Origin: Burhinus oedicnemus
Lineage: Eukaryota > Chordata > Aves > Charadriiformes > Burhinidae
Length of the DNA stretch: 64,000 nt
Reading direction: 5' to 3'
NCBI GenBank assembly: GCA_008921705.1
Contig: VFFE01007646.1
Coordinates: 29,775 to 93,774, forward strand
Shown here: piece after piece, positions 49,601 to 62,294 of the stretch
How the letters are laid out: each line of letters opens with the position of its first letter
Numbering within the stretch: position 1 is the stretch's first letter
Program-made: the position numbers and the translations under genes
Notes under the pieces: generated by a model
What the model was told of the DNA's origin: nothing
The model's database searches: none
The model's input: the letters and a program-made list of their open reading frames with translations, nothing else

Positions 49601-50559
49601 AGGGAGTTTGTTACTATTTAATTACTTGTGGTAATGGATGTTACTATAGTTACTTAGAATAACTAGAAGCTTTGAATCAAACTGGGGTCTTAGTAGATGC
49701 TGGACAACATAAAGTGAGAAACAGCTCCTGTACAAAAGGGCCTTCAGTCTAAGCCCTGGAATCTGCAAATATCCTGGCATGTTGTATAATTAGACTGCTT
49801 CTCCTGAAAATGTCCCAAACTGTCTGCCACAAGTCTTCAGAGACGTATGATTTGAAAAAAGTAAGTCGCTACTGATCATATGCACAATGGGAAAACCAAG
49901 GAAGTTTGAGAATGTTACTCCAAGTAGCTGACTTTTCCTGAGGATAGCAGGAAGCAGGTCCCCTATGCAAAGCCAAGTATCTTGGCTACATTAAAATTTG
50001 TTGGACCGATCATGAAGGCACCTGAGATTCTAAAAAAGAGAAAAAGGTTAACGAATATTTTAATGTTGTACAACAACCATCTTCGTCTTGAAAACGATTA
50101 GATGATTTTGGCTACAGCTACCACAGAAAATAGCCTGAGGTTTCTGTCTGATTTGGAAAATTCTAGTCCAAATACATGAAATTTATAATAGCTAGGGAGA
50201 ACACAATCTGAAGAAAGAAAAAAGGCCAGTCCCTGGCAAACTTATCAGTGAGTAGCACTACCTGCTTTGCGTTAATATCCGTATGATTTATGAGCACAGA
50301 TTAAGAAACAATTATAATACAGCCCAAGCTGTACGGAGAGGCATTGCCGGGAGGCATCTCACGTCTTCTGTGAGTACTTAGAATATCAGCATCTGGTAGA
50401 TGGTTTCTCAATTCCCATATGCAGCCAGTTAAGTCTATAAATTTCAGAATAAATAACTGCACTGTCATGCAATCTTTCAGCCAAGGTGGTTCTTAAGAAC
50501 CACGTCTTATTTAGGTCAAACTTGTGACTTTATTAGTATCGATCTTGTCAGTTGGCCGG
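46613..50559. other. Intergenic, XIAP upstream flank
   Basis: AT-rich with short open frames only and no recognisable gene or repeat family. The composition changes sharply at about 50.56 kb, where the XIAP CpG island starts. Confidence 0.6.
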
Positions 50560-50846
50560 CGACAGCGTCCATGAGACTTCGCAGGGCCCCGCAGGCTGCA
50601 GACCCGCCCGGGAGCTCCCCTGCCCGTTGCACTGCCCTGCGTTTGACAGATTTAACTCATAACAAGCCGTAATTGTCCGGACAAGGGGCGAGAGCAAGGA
50701 GAGCGCTGGGATTAAGCCTGCTCCAGACCAGAAACCGTCCGGAGAAGATGGTGTGAAATGAAGGAGGGCTGTTCGAGATGCTGAGGGAGTCTCTGGCCCG
50801 GCAAGGCCGTCGCAGAGCCGGGGCGCGGCGGGAGCTGAGGCGCTGA

Positions 50847-50868
50847 GGGGACGGGGACGGGGAAGGGG
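50847..50868 (+). promoter_or_regulatory. G-quadruplex motif
   Basis: Four runs of GGGG separated by loops of exactly two bases (AC, AC, AA), about 200 bases upstream of the predicted XIAP exon 1. Confidence 0.75.
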
Positions 50869-50985
50869 CTGAGGCGCGGGGCTGAGGCGGCGGCGGGCGC
50901 TGCCGCTCTGCGCTTCCCGCCCGCTGCCGCTACGTGCCGCCCTCCGCCGGCGGGCGCCGGCCTGCCGCGCCCGGCCCCCCCCAGC

Positions 50986-51001
50986 CCGCCAGGGGGCGCT
51001 G
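50986..51001 (+). promoter_or_regulatory. CTCF-like binding motif
   Basis: CCGCCAGGGGGCGCTG matches the core of the vertebrate CTCF consensus (CCASYAGRKGGCRS). It sits just upstream of the predicted XIAP transcription start. Binding is inferred from the motif only. Confidence 0.7.
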
Positions 51002-51044
51002 CTCTCTCCCGTCTCGCCTGCGAGCCGCGGAGAGGCTGCCGGGA

Positions 51045-51055
51045 GCCGCCATTTT
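51045..51055 (+). promoter_or_regulatory. YY1-like motif at the XIAP 5' end
   Basis: GCCGCCATTTT, a YY1 consensus that often lies just downstream of TATA-less start sites. Confidence 0.6.
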
Positions 51056-51121
51056 CTCGGCGTGCGCTGGCTGTTGAGCCGTTCCCGCAGCCGGTGCCGG
51101 CAAGAAGAGGGACGCGGCGCG
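51045..51121 (+). other. XIAP: XIAP non-coding exon 1 (5' UTR), start approximate
   Basis: The end is set by a strong donor, GGCGCG|GTGAGTTG, the best in the CpG island on the plus strand. XIAP in other vertebrates has a non-coding first exon in a CpG island and its start codon in exon 2. The left edge is a guess, placed at the YY1-like motif. Confidence 0.55.
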
Positions 51122-54100
51122 GTGAGTTGTCAGGTGGACGAGGCCGCGGCCGTCGGTACCCTGGGGCGGAGGGTGGGACGTGCTCCCCGGCTGCCCGGTC
51201 TGGCGGCTCTGGCTGCCCCGGGCAGCTCGGCGGGGCTCCGCGCGCGGGGCAGGGGGCTCGGTCCCTCCGCGCTGCCCGGGGCCCTCCCGCCCCTCAGGAG
51301 GAGGGTGCCGAGGGCTGGCGGGGACGCCGCTGCCCCTGGCCTCTCCCGGGCGGCGGCAGGGCGGGGGGCGGTGGCGGTGGCGGCGTTGCCATGGGAGCGG
51401 GGCGCGCCCCCTCCGCCGTGAGGTGCCGGCGCGGCCGGGCCGGAGCGGGCCTGCCCCGCCGGGTCACCCTGAGCCCCCTCCGGGCGGGTCTGCCACCCCT
51501 GCCCCGGCCGCCAGCTGGAAGGTCCGCAAGCGGCTTTCCTCTGAATAGAACATTTCAGGTTGCGTTCTCTTTACGGCAGTAAAAGAAAAAATTGCTGTGC
51601 TAATAGGCACTTCTGTGGTCATCTTTAGTTCCTTTGAGATATTTGAATATTGTTTTATCTCCCCTGGCTCACTCTTTCTTTTTTCTCGTTTGTTTGGTTT
51701 TTTTTTTTTTCATAGATCCATCACTTTCTAGAATGCCCTTTCTGCTTCTTGTTCATAAAAATGCAGTTTTGTTCAGGTTTTCTATGGTAAGAATTCAGTG
51801 GTTATTAAGAATCCTGCAGGAAGAAGTTCACTCATATTTCTTTCAGTTGTAATTCAAACTTCAGTTCAAGCACTTCTGTTCTGCACGATGGTTAGGTTTT
51901 TATGCTGATATATTTCTAACAGTTACTGTATTTCTGTTTCTGGACTATGGTCTCTCTGATGCTTCTGTCTTCCTGATAGAAGCCCTACAAATGCGTGTAA
52001 GAACTATTTTTAGTCTTGGTAATTTCTGTCCTTTTTAACTGTTATTAATCTGCATCTGCTAAAAAGTATAAATTTGTTCTTGAAACTGCTTTTAGATACT
52101 TTTGCAGAACTGCTTTCATTATCTTGTTCACTGCTACAATCTTAGTACACTGCTACAATTTTAGTACTTCATATAGCTAAGTGGGAAGATTTTGTTTCTT
52201 AAATAAGCAATTAGAAACTACAAAACCTTACAGTAGACCAATTTGGAAGGAAAAGCAACCAACTGGGGAAAAAAATTACTTTTTTGTCAAATACTTTTTT
52301 TTTTTATCTAATACCTTAACAAAGAGCAGTAGGATATACATTAACTTAATCTATGCTTTGTGTATCATGAAATAAATCACCACATAACAGAGAAGACTAC
52401 TGCTATCTACTTGATTGCTTTGCCATTTTCTTTGAGGCCCTTTAAAGAACACCCAGGTACTTCTTTCTGTAGGAAACTTGGCACCTACAGCATTGGCCAA
52501 GAAGGGCAAAGGAACAAGTTAATGATTGTTCTGTACCTCCTCTGACCTTGCCCTTTGTAACCAGCAGCAAAAGTGAAAGAAGTCTGATGAGGGTTGTTGT
52601 TTGGTTGTGGGGGTTTTTTTGACTGCTCCCACCGATATGAGGCAGACTTGCATTTCTTATCAGAACAGTAAGAAAATGTGTGTTCATATCTCAGTTTTTG
52701 AAGTACGAAGATGGTTTTCATTTCAGGCCTCCGCGTACCTGTGGTAGTGCTTCTAAGCCTGTTGCTACCCTGCCAGGGTGGGTGAGACAGCTGTGGGGAG
52801 CTGAAGAGTTTCAGAAAATCCAATTTATAATCAGATGCAGAATTTCCTGGAAGAGTGAAGAGAAGGTTGGATCACTGGATCCTATTTTGTATGCTGTTAC
52901 GGTCTTTCTCCTTTTTGCTGCCCTCTAGTTTTTAATTCCAGGACTGTTTTGCCCTCATTTGATCTTCTGGAGTCTCCCCAATCTTACGTCCCTTGCTAGT
53001 TTCAGTAAAACATCTGAATTTCAGACTTCCTCCAATCTCAGGCTCTTTCAACTTTAGAATATATTTTAATTTGGGTTTCTTAGCCAAAGGATAGAATTTT
53101 AATTTTTTTTTTTAAATCATAGTTTTGGAGTTGTGCCTTCATAAACTATGCTGAAGGTTATGTGAAAAGGAAATTTTTTAACCTTTGTTTTTTCTACCAA
53201 CAGGAATGTAAATATCGCAATTTGTTCTAAAGATTGGTGGAAAATAGAGATTAAACCAGTATCTGCTTTCATTAATCTATTACTAAACTGGGTCTGATTG
53301 GATACTAATTTCTTAGGGAAAAACTATTGTAAGTACCCTTTGCAATTTTTTTTTTTAATTTTTTTTTTTTACTCGGGAGTTAACAGCGTAAAGTCTCTTG
53401 CTGCTTTTTCATACCATGTGGTCTGTCTTGTGGAGTTCTAATCCAAAATATTCTGAACATGATGACTGAAAGTCAGGCTCCAGAAATAGCAAGATTTTTG
53501 AACATGAAAAGGTGGAGGTTGAAAGTATGTTAAGACTGAAGAAGGCACGCCACAAAACTTGAATTGGATTGTCCTTCAGGACCTGGAATGCTGGAATATT
53601 AGTTGGTGGTAATTCGTAATAGCTCTAACTATGCCACAGAATATTTGCTCTTGCCTTTTCTATCCTTGATTAGTTGTCAAGCTGACACCATCAGTACGAC
53701 ATTTAGCCTCCCGTATGGTGCTATACTTTTGAGTGGGTGAGGAAGGGACAGAAGTTCATTTCATGAGAGGAGATTCTACACATCTAATTTTGGGAGCATT
53801 TCCTTTTTTAGAAATGGAAATGTTAATACAGTATACGTATAACTGAAAATTGTTACAAGAGAACCTGTGTGCCTTCTGTGTTAATTTTGGACTTGATTAC
53901 TGTCCAAAATCATCTTTACTAGAGAGCAGGTTCTATTTTAAAACTTGCTTAATAGGATCTTGTTGAAGTTCAGAAGCCAGCCTCTGTGAACAATCCCACC
54001 CCTATCATATAAAACATAAAATGAACCTGCGTATATTTTGCAGTTCATCGTCCTTCCCCTTCTATGTTTCAGTGAGTTTCTTATTAAATAGAAAGGCAAG

Positions 54101-54251
54101 GAGAGTGTTTTCAACAGGTGCAGCTTTCATAGGTCACTTTTGGTACAATATTATAATTAGAATTAATCTCCACGTCACCCCAATTTGCAGACAAACATAA
54201 AATTAAAATATAGAGGATAACTTGAGAGATTTCCAAGTTTACAAGATGATA

Positions 54252-54281
<30 letters not shown>
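54252..54281. repeat. (TG)n(TA)n microsatellite
   Basis: About eight TG units run directly into about eight TA units. Confidence 0.9.
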
Positions 54282-54282
<1 letters not shown>

Positions 54283-57200
54283 AAGTAATAATATATATAC
54301 AAATTCACCTTATTCTTGAATGGCAAAACATTCATGCTAGTGATACCAGAAAGTATCATGATGCTGCTTGTGCATCAGGCTGCAGTTAAATGAACATGAA
54401 TAATGAACTAAGTGGCACTGGCATGGTCAGGAGTATTAGCTGGGTGGAAATGACCACCCGCACCAGCAGGCGAGGCAGGCGGTGACAGGCTCTCTCTCCT
54501 TGCCTGGTTTTACAACTTTCTTTAGCATCCAGAAGATTCAGTAGTTTTGCTGTGGCATTAATTGTATTGCTCTAGCTAAAGTCCTATATCATTATGTCTC
54601 CTTGATGAAGGATGCCATCTTTTTCCATCTTTTTCTTCAATTGTAAGTTTGAATGACTTGTAAAAAGATGTAATGCTAAAAGCTGGAGCACAGCTAATAC
54701 TCGGGAAAGGAGATGCATCCCAGGGCACTGCAGATTTTGCTAGGCATTTTTTCCTACTGGCTATTCTACTTTAATATACCCCCATTACAGGATATATTTT
54801 TTTGTTTCTTGACAAAAAGAGCAGTAACTCAACTTTTAGGGTTTACATTTCTGTAGTGATACACTTTATAATCACAGATCTAACTTTTTTTTTTATTTGG
54901 CTCATCTGCTTCATAGTTGACAAAAGTAGCTTGTCATTTCTGCTTTTAGGAGGGTAGGAACTATATAGCTTGCATAGCCCCCAAACGTATTGGCAGGCTT
55001 TCATGGATAGTCCTTCCTCTTCATCGGTCGCTTTGGATAACACTGATTTATACATTCATTAATGACTGTAATTGATTATGCCTTATGTTTGACATCTCTG
55101 TAGGACCATGTACTTAGGCTATAGCATGCAAGTTTTTTCTATAGCGGCTGGTATTTACTCCTTCCTTCTCATACATATAGCTAAAGTTCTTCTGAAGACG
55201 TTTATCTTGCAAGTTCACAAAAACAATTTATTTTTTTTCCTCTGCCCTTAGCAGATGCAAATTTGTCCTACTCTTACCTACTGGGAGCACTGCCATGAAT
55301 CCATTCTTCTTGTTTATTGCTCTATTCCATACCCTTATGACTTCTTCATGAAGAAAAATACAATAGGAAAATCATTCTCAAAATGGTATGTTTCTATTGG
55401 CTTCGTTATATTTATTTCTAAGATGGAGACAGTGTAGAAGTCTTTGCATCTGGAGTCAAGAATTACGAGGATCTAACAGCCTACTATAACCTTGAGCAGC
55501 TGACTGACTTCCTATGATGATAAACCCTGATGGGAAGCTAAGTAGGACCTGTTTGAAAAACAGACAGATGAAGCTGAGCTGATGGATTTGTCTAAGCTTT
55601 GGCACTGAATCAAAAGGCGCTCTGTAGGTACATGCCCTCTTTATAAAATAAAGAAATATCTCTAAGCAGAATTTTTTTAAAAAAATGGCTATTGATAGTT
55701 AGATTAAGTACGCTAAGATTTGTAAACACTGTTTAAATAATTCCTATGTTTCTTGTGGTTTTAATAAGTACGCTTTCAGTTAGCAGCAGGAACCTTCCTT
55801 GATCTAATTGCAGCTGAGCAGGCACAAAGTGAAATTTGGTGAAGTGACATATGCATAATATGTGTGTCAGCTGGTACAGTATGTTCTGTTTGATATTTAC
55901 TTGGTGCACTGCTCTCACATTTCAGAATTCAGTCAACAATATACGCTAACATTGCTCTCATAGTCAGCGTGTCAAGCAGTAGAAGCTCCATGTTTATGTA
56001 CCCTTTGGTCAGGAACACGAGGCTGTGCAAGTAGGTTTCTGACTTGGAGGTTACTGCTATGTTCGTCATGTGGAAGAATTAAAAATAACTCCTTATAATG
56101 CCAACTTGTTTTAGGATTAAGGATGGAAATAATCATGTCTAATAAAATATACTTGAAAGAGAAAAGCAGGTTCTGTACTTTTCCGTTGAAGCATTTCAGA
56201 TCTAGGTAATGCAATGATGTTGTATTTTTGCATAAAATCATAACTTAATATTTTTAAAGGTGAATTGAACATGTTTGGCTTGCAAAACCACAGTGTACAA
56301 TTTTGTATTTTGAATAAGTTAACATTTTTGCTGTGAGTTTTTTTTCTTTACTTTTTCTTCTGAAACGTAATCAGTAGACTATAAAAATTGGTACTTTAAC
56401 TTGAAAGTGGGAGGTGTCTTGTGACAAATAGCTTCAGATACTTAAAAGCAGGATTAAACATGGCTAAGCTTCTGGAGGTCTTTCAGGATATATAGGCTTT
56501 GTTTAGTTACTGCATATATAAGAAGATATTTAATGCTTCAATAATAGTTAAAAAAAAATCTCCTGGGTTTTATAAGTGAAGATGAACTTTAACACTTCTG
56601 GACTGTCTACTTTTAATTCATACGTGATTAATTACATCTATGCAGAAAGGCTTAACTTCCGTATGCACAAAGTATACTCTCTGAACTCAGGTTTGCTGCT
56701 GGTATGTATTGTAAAATCTTGTGTACATGTCTTAGTTGACTGCTTTTTATGAATTTATGTTTCTTAGCTGTAAACCATTCAAAAATTTACCTTCAGTTAT
56801 TTTTCTTCTGCTGTTAATGTTTGTCAGAGTGCTGTTACAGTGCAGGATATTGTTCTAAATCATTACTCCAGTTAGTTGGAGTAAGGCAACTGTTAAAATA
56901 CCTGTGTAGAAATACTATTCCTCAGCTAGTTTTAATTTTACACTTTGAACAGTTGCTTTTAACAGTTCTTTGAAATAGAAATAATTGAACTTGATGTTGC
57001 ATTTAAAGTAGTACTACTGTTGTATTTAAAGCAGTACTTACACAAGCGGAGAGTTTGCCTCAATGCTTAATAAATATATTAATGTCTTTTTCTCTTAGAC
57101 AAAATTATACTGAAATGTAAACCAACTATGTTGAGAGGGGCTGTCGTAAGGAAAGGGCTTCATAACGTGGATGGGGTGTTGTTAAAGCTAGCAGATACCT

Positions 57201-57715
57201 GTGAGGGATTTGTCCTGCTTCTGTCATTGCAGTATTTGGACATAGTTTTGAGAGGCTTCTAGAATGATGGTTGAATCTTTCTGCTCCAAATGATCAAGAT
57301 TAACTAAAGTGGCTGATAGAATTTGAAACAGTTACTTCATATTAAATAATTGATCTGTGGTGATTGGACCTTCTGTCAGTACTTACTGCTCTTTTGGTAT
57401 GCGCTTTTCATGCTGTTTTCACTGTGAGGATTGAGGTACATTGCTTGCCTCCAGAGAATCCAAATATGGCAGATATTTTGATTATCGCCACGTTGAGGAC
57501 ATAGTATTTTTGGGTTTTATTCACTGTGTTAACAGAAGGAGTATTGAAGTATTCATAGCACTGTAGAAAAAACTGTTTGAAAGAATAAAGCCGCTAACCT
57601 CAACGTTCTGAGTGATTAATGCATTATGTATAGGTTTTTTTAGTTTTATCCTAATGCTTATTTCCAGTTATATTTTTCCCTCAATGGTTGGAACTTCCAG
57701 TACAGTACGTAGAGA

Positions 57716-57731
57716 TTTTTTTTTTTTTTTT
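57716..57731. repeat. Poly(T) tract
   Basis: Sixteen or so consecutive T bases in XIAP intron 1. Confidence 0.8.
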
Positions 57732-60496
57732 CTGCTTCAGATACCGTTGTTCTATCTGGCTGAAAGGCATTATCTTGTGATTTCCATTGCGGTTAAGGGT
57801 GGTACAGATACTGAATTTTAGGTAGTTCTGTTAGTTCATTTTTGCATAGCATTCATAGTTAATTACAAGTAATCAATAAAACTGAAAAGAACATCTCAGT
57901 TAATTGAATATCATCTCCATCCTGATTTCTAATATTTCGGTTTAGTCTTTGATCCTCTTCCTTCCCTCTTTGTGTCTTTGCTCAAGTGTTTGGTTCTCAG
58001 TTCCTTAGTGTCACTAAAACACACACACATCTTGCCAGGAAACACCAAGAGTATCAACAGAGTAAGTGGAGTACAACTAGTACAGACTGGTTTAAGTAAT
58101 AGTTTAAAACTCATGCTGTTATTCCCGTTAGGAAAGTCTGTCATATATGAGATGTACCACCTACACGATATTTTGAGTTCTGCAGCCTGTATTTTTAAAG
58201 GTGAGAAGTTATTTTGGGAGAAGAGGAGAAAATGCACAATTAAACATTATATGTTTATAGACACTCTGAAAATGAAGCCTGCTTCAAAAGAAGTGGGGTC
58301 TTTGGAATGAAATTACCTAAAAACTAGATGTTTACCAACTGCATGAAATAAAAAATTTTCAGAACTTATAGCTTATTTACTAAAAAAAATGGTATGAGGT
58401 TTCTTAGGTTTTCTGATGTTGGAGAGGGAGAGCCTTAGTAAAAGGGTCCAGAAAAGTACTGCAAGACCCAGGCTTGCTCATGCAGCATAAGTATGGTTTG
58501 AAGATCATCCCTGTCAGAGAGCACTGGAGAGTCTGGGCCTTACTGAAGATACAGTATTTGTTCAGATTGCTTTGGTAAAATACCTTCTTTAGCTTAAGGA
58601 AAATAATGACTTACTGTAAACGGTGCATTCATGCTATAATGAAGGGGTTTTTACATATATATGCATCTGGTATATATTAATCTATTTTTTATTCTTTATG
58701 CATATGATACTGCTGTATCAGGTTTCTTTTTAAGAATGGCATATTTTAAGATGAGTTCCAATAATGGAGCAGTTAAGTAGTGCTTAGAACATGTAGGTAG
58801 TTTAGATGAAGTGGGTGCATAATTAATTCTGTCTCTTAACTGTTTTTTAACTTCATATTTCATAGTCATCATTGTAGTATGTGGTCACTCCATATGGCAT
58901 AAGGAACAAAAAAGCGCAAACCAAGGGTGATCTTTGTGTCTTCTGTAAATTCTTGAGATCTGTTAGGCTTGGTCTGTCTTTACCCCTGATTTCACTAAAG
59001 ACAGGGAGGGCAAATTACAGAGAATGGCTGAGTAGATCGTCTCTGATTTGCTGCAGTTATTTTTTATGCAGCAGATCAAAAGGGGATGTAGAAGATCTAG
59101 TCTGATTTTAAAGTAAATATAAACAAAAAACCTTAATATGTGAAAATTTAAATAGGATGAGTTGTTTTTTCACTGTTTCTGAACTCATTTCTATATAAGT
59201 AAAATAGAAATGAAGGTACACTGCTATTCATACTTTGAAAGCATATGCATTTGTTTTGTTTTTTTCAGTGGACATTGTGAAGAGGATTCTGAAGGATGTG
59301 TGGTAGGCTTTGTTTGCTTTCTTGTAGAAAGTCTTTTAGGCATGCAGATAAGAAAATTTGTATGCAGCTAACAGTCATACAAATTATTTTATGAATACAA
59401 GATTTTAAAAGGAAATAAACATGAGCTTTTAAACTTTTGTTATAAAAACTGATTGTTTTCAATGTATGTATATTAAATACATGTATTGTGACAGCTTTCA
59501 TATTACTACACGTAATTACTAATTTTTTTTGCCCTTCAAAGTCAAAACAAGCATATAGGTCAGCTTTGTAGGTCAGTCATTGCAATTTATTCAGGAGCTA
59601 TTTTTGAAAAGCTATTTTTAAAAACCACAATATAATTTCTAGTGTCATTACATTAGTCACGAACTGACTTACAGAAGGAATTAAAGCTGGTGCTCAGAAG
59701 TAGTCTTGTCTCCATGATTACATGAAGCAAGCATGCTGGGTCTCTAACGTCATGTTTTCTCAACCTGCTTACAGGTTAATTATCTTTGTCAACTTGGCAA
59801 AGGATGCAGTGGTCCTGCAATGCACAGTCATTTTAATTTTCCCCTCCCTCTTCTGAACTTTCAAAAAGGTTTTGTCCTTCCTGTAGAAGCAACATCTGGT
59901 ATTATATAAGCAATTATAACTGTACCATCTGCCTTGACCTTACAGAAAGTATAATCAATATTAATGCAGGTGTTGAGAAAGTATCATGTTGAGGAAGCTA
60001 AATTTTTGTCTGATGGCCCACATTATAAAGGTGAGGACTGGAAATTGATACATTTCAGGATCCATATAGAAAACAGGAGAGGACGCTTGTTCAAATAAAT
60101 AAATATTCTGGTCTTCCTTATATGCATTTATTCTTGCTAATTGCTGAATTATTATTAATTTGTGCTAAGACGTCCATTTGGGTGGTCTCATAATAATCTA
60201 ATTTACCACTTAATAAAGGACTAAGTTTGGGATATGTATCAGCAGTAGCCTGTGTTTTATCCAAGACTTTCTAAGTAATATCACTGCACTTGTCAGGACA
60301 ACAGATGAATTTTTACTGTTCTGTGACTTCATCCATCTTGGGATGAAGACGAGGACTGTGTCGGTTTGTGGTTCTTGCACAGGACCTGCGGGAACCAAGT
60401 TGCTTTCATCCTCATAAAAGAAGGGGCTTGTCTGAGGGCTCTTAGCAGCCTTCTGGTGCAGAAGGGCGCAGGGCAGGACTAGCAGTCGGTACTCAC

Positions 60497-60761
60497 CCTG
60501 GAAAAGTGTAGGCAGGAATAGGAATGTGGGACGGGGGGGAAGGAGAATGACATTCCTGAAGGGAGGAAAAGCTGAGGTGATGGCAGAGGTGCAGGAACTT
60601 TTGATAAAGAGTGTAGGCAGGGCGTGGGAAAGTGGAAGCAGTGTGCTGGGCATGAAAGCCAGTGCTGGGTAGTCTGAGACACTGATCTTAAAAGCAGAGC
60701 ACAGCACTTTGGTAAAATGCCCCAGTGAAACATCTGATAGTTTATTTCACAAGATACTTTG
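60497..60761 (-). other. Candidate antisense exon in XIAP intron 1
   Basis: On the minus strand a pyrimidine-rich acceptor (TTTTCCTTTTAG|CAAAG) and a strong donor (CCAGG|GTGAGT) bound 265 bases of raised GC content. A frame starting MFHWGILPK is open to the donor. No protein similarity is recognised. If real, it is more likely part of a non-coding RNA or an old repeat than of a protein gene. Confidence 0.25.
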
Positions 60762-61387
60762 CTAAAAGGAAAACTGAGATGTACGTCTTTACAACGTAAT
60801 GCAAGTCCAAATGCTTTTTTGTTTTTGGTGATGGTTTTACCAGTTGTTGCCCATCTGTAATGGGCGTGGTGGTCCTGGCCTGGTATGGGGAAAAAATATA
60901 GTTGTGTTTCAGAACTGGGCTGTAAAATCTTGCAATTGTGGTCTGGTGTAGATCAGTATTTTAAATTCAATAACTTTTATATTTCAGGTTCGGAAGCATT
61001 TTTGGCAGGGTTTTGCCCATGGCTTCTGTTAAATATTTTGTTGATTTAATTCTTCCAATGTTTGTTTGTTAAGAAGTAGAACATGCTTTTAAAGCTATAA
61101 GTGTATAAACCTGTGTGTTTTCCAGGTAAATTTTTATTGGCCTGTAAAGCTTCATGATCTTCCTGCCTTTCTTTACAGCTTTTTTTATTTTGTTTTGTTT
61201 TTAATGTTCTGGTGTTTGCCTCTGTGTGGCAGGGGAAGCAGGCAAGGGTGAGATGGGAGGGAAGAGGAAATATTTTATGTATTTTAGTACCTAAAGGATA
61301 GCTAGTTTAATTTAGCCAGTTTCTAGGTGTGCATGGGTGTGGTCTGTTCTTCTGTCTGTGAAATTCAAACATTTATTCTTTGTTTAG

Positions 61388-62294
61388 GAAATCTGAAGGG
61401 AGAGCCCTACTTATGAAGAGATGACGTGTAATGGCCCAGAAAACTCGGAAGCTTGTGCCACTCCAGACACTGACCATGACCAGGAGTGGGCACAGGAACA
61501 CTACCGACTAGGAACTTTTGTTGAATTTCCACTTAACTGTCCGGTTTCGGCATCAGCACTAGCACGAGCTGGCTTTGTTTATACTGGAGAAGGTGATAAA
61601 GTGAAGTGCTTCAGTTGCCATACAACTATTGAAGGATGGGCACTTGGGCATTCTGCAGTTGAGAGGCACAAGAACCTTTCCCCACATTGCAAATTTATTA
61701 CTGGATCTACTTTTTTGGAAAATAACAGACATCCTCTCGCCCGGAATTACCAGCACAGAACTGAAAACGGTTCCAGCAATTCAGCCCTCCCATCTACTCT
61801 GGATGACCCATCTGATGTGGAGGCAGATTACCTTTTGAGAACTAGGCAGGTTGTGGATATGTCAGATAATTTGTATCCTAAAAACCCTGCTATGTGCAGT
61901 GAAGAGACAAGATTAAAGTCTTTTCACAACTGGCCCCTCAGTGGCCAGTTGACACCAAAGGAATTGGCTAATGCTGGATTCTATTATACAGGTGTTGGTG
62001 ATCAAGTGGCATGTTTTTGTTGTGGTGGAAAATTGAAACAGTGGGAACCCAGTGACAGAGCTTGGTCAGAACATAAGAGGCATTTTCCCAAATGCTTTTT
62101 TGTCCTGGGCCGGGATGTTGGAAATGTTCCAAGTGAATCTGTTCCTGCCGAGCTTGGGAGAAGTGGTTTGAATGATGCACAGCATCCAAGGAATCCATCT
62201 ATGGCAGAATATGCAAGACGTCTACAAACATTTTTAACTTGGATATATCCTGTTGACAAGGAGCAACTTGCTGAAGCTGGGTTCTATAGCATAG
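61388..62294 (+). CDS. XIAP: XIAP exon 2 (33 nt of 5' UTR plus 874 nt coding)
   Basis: Acceptor CTTTGTTTAG|GAAATC at 61387/61388, start codon at 61421, donor AGCATAG|GTAAGC at 62294/62295. It encodes residues 1-291 plus one base: BIR1, linker, BIR2 and the first helices of BIR3. Holding the start, two BIRs and the start of the third in one large exon matches the vertebrate XIAP gene structure. Confidence 0.95.
61413..61424 (+). other. Four-codon upstream ORF overlapping the XIAP start
   Basis: ATG AAG AGA TGA sits 8 bases upstream of the XIAP ATG in another frame. Its TGA overlaps the XIAP start codon as ATGA, an arrangement that could lower initiation or support termination-reinitiation. 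Confidence 0.7.

Larger units (their letters stand above)
50560..51540. promoter_or_regulatory. CpG island, XIAP promoter and exon 1
   Basis: About 1 kb of very GC- and CpG-rich DNA about 10 kb upstream of the XIAP start codon. It contains a G-quadruplex motif, a CTCF-like core, a YY1-like motif and a strong donor. No TATA box is apparent. Long open frames inside it are composition artefacts. Confidence 0.85.
51122..61387 (+). other. XIAP intron 1
   Basis: About 10.3 kb, AT-rich after the CpG island. It holds a TG/TA microsatellite at 54252-54281 and T runs. A GC-richer piece at about 60350-60700 contains a 165-codon open frame and a candidate exon on the minus strand. No coding exon of XIAP is expected here and none is seen. 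Confidence 0.6.

Noticed and set aside
51062..51582. Three overlapping plus-strand frames of 119-162 codons in the XIAP CpG island
   Set aside because: They are composition artefacts: three frames are open together, rich in Ala/Gly/Pro/Arg, and run across the predicted exon 1 donor.
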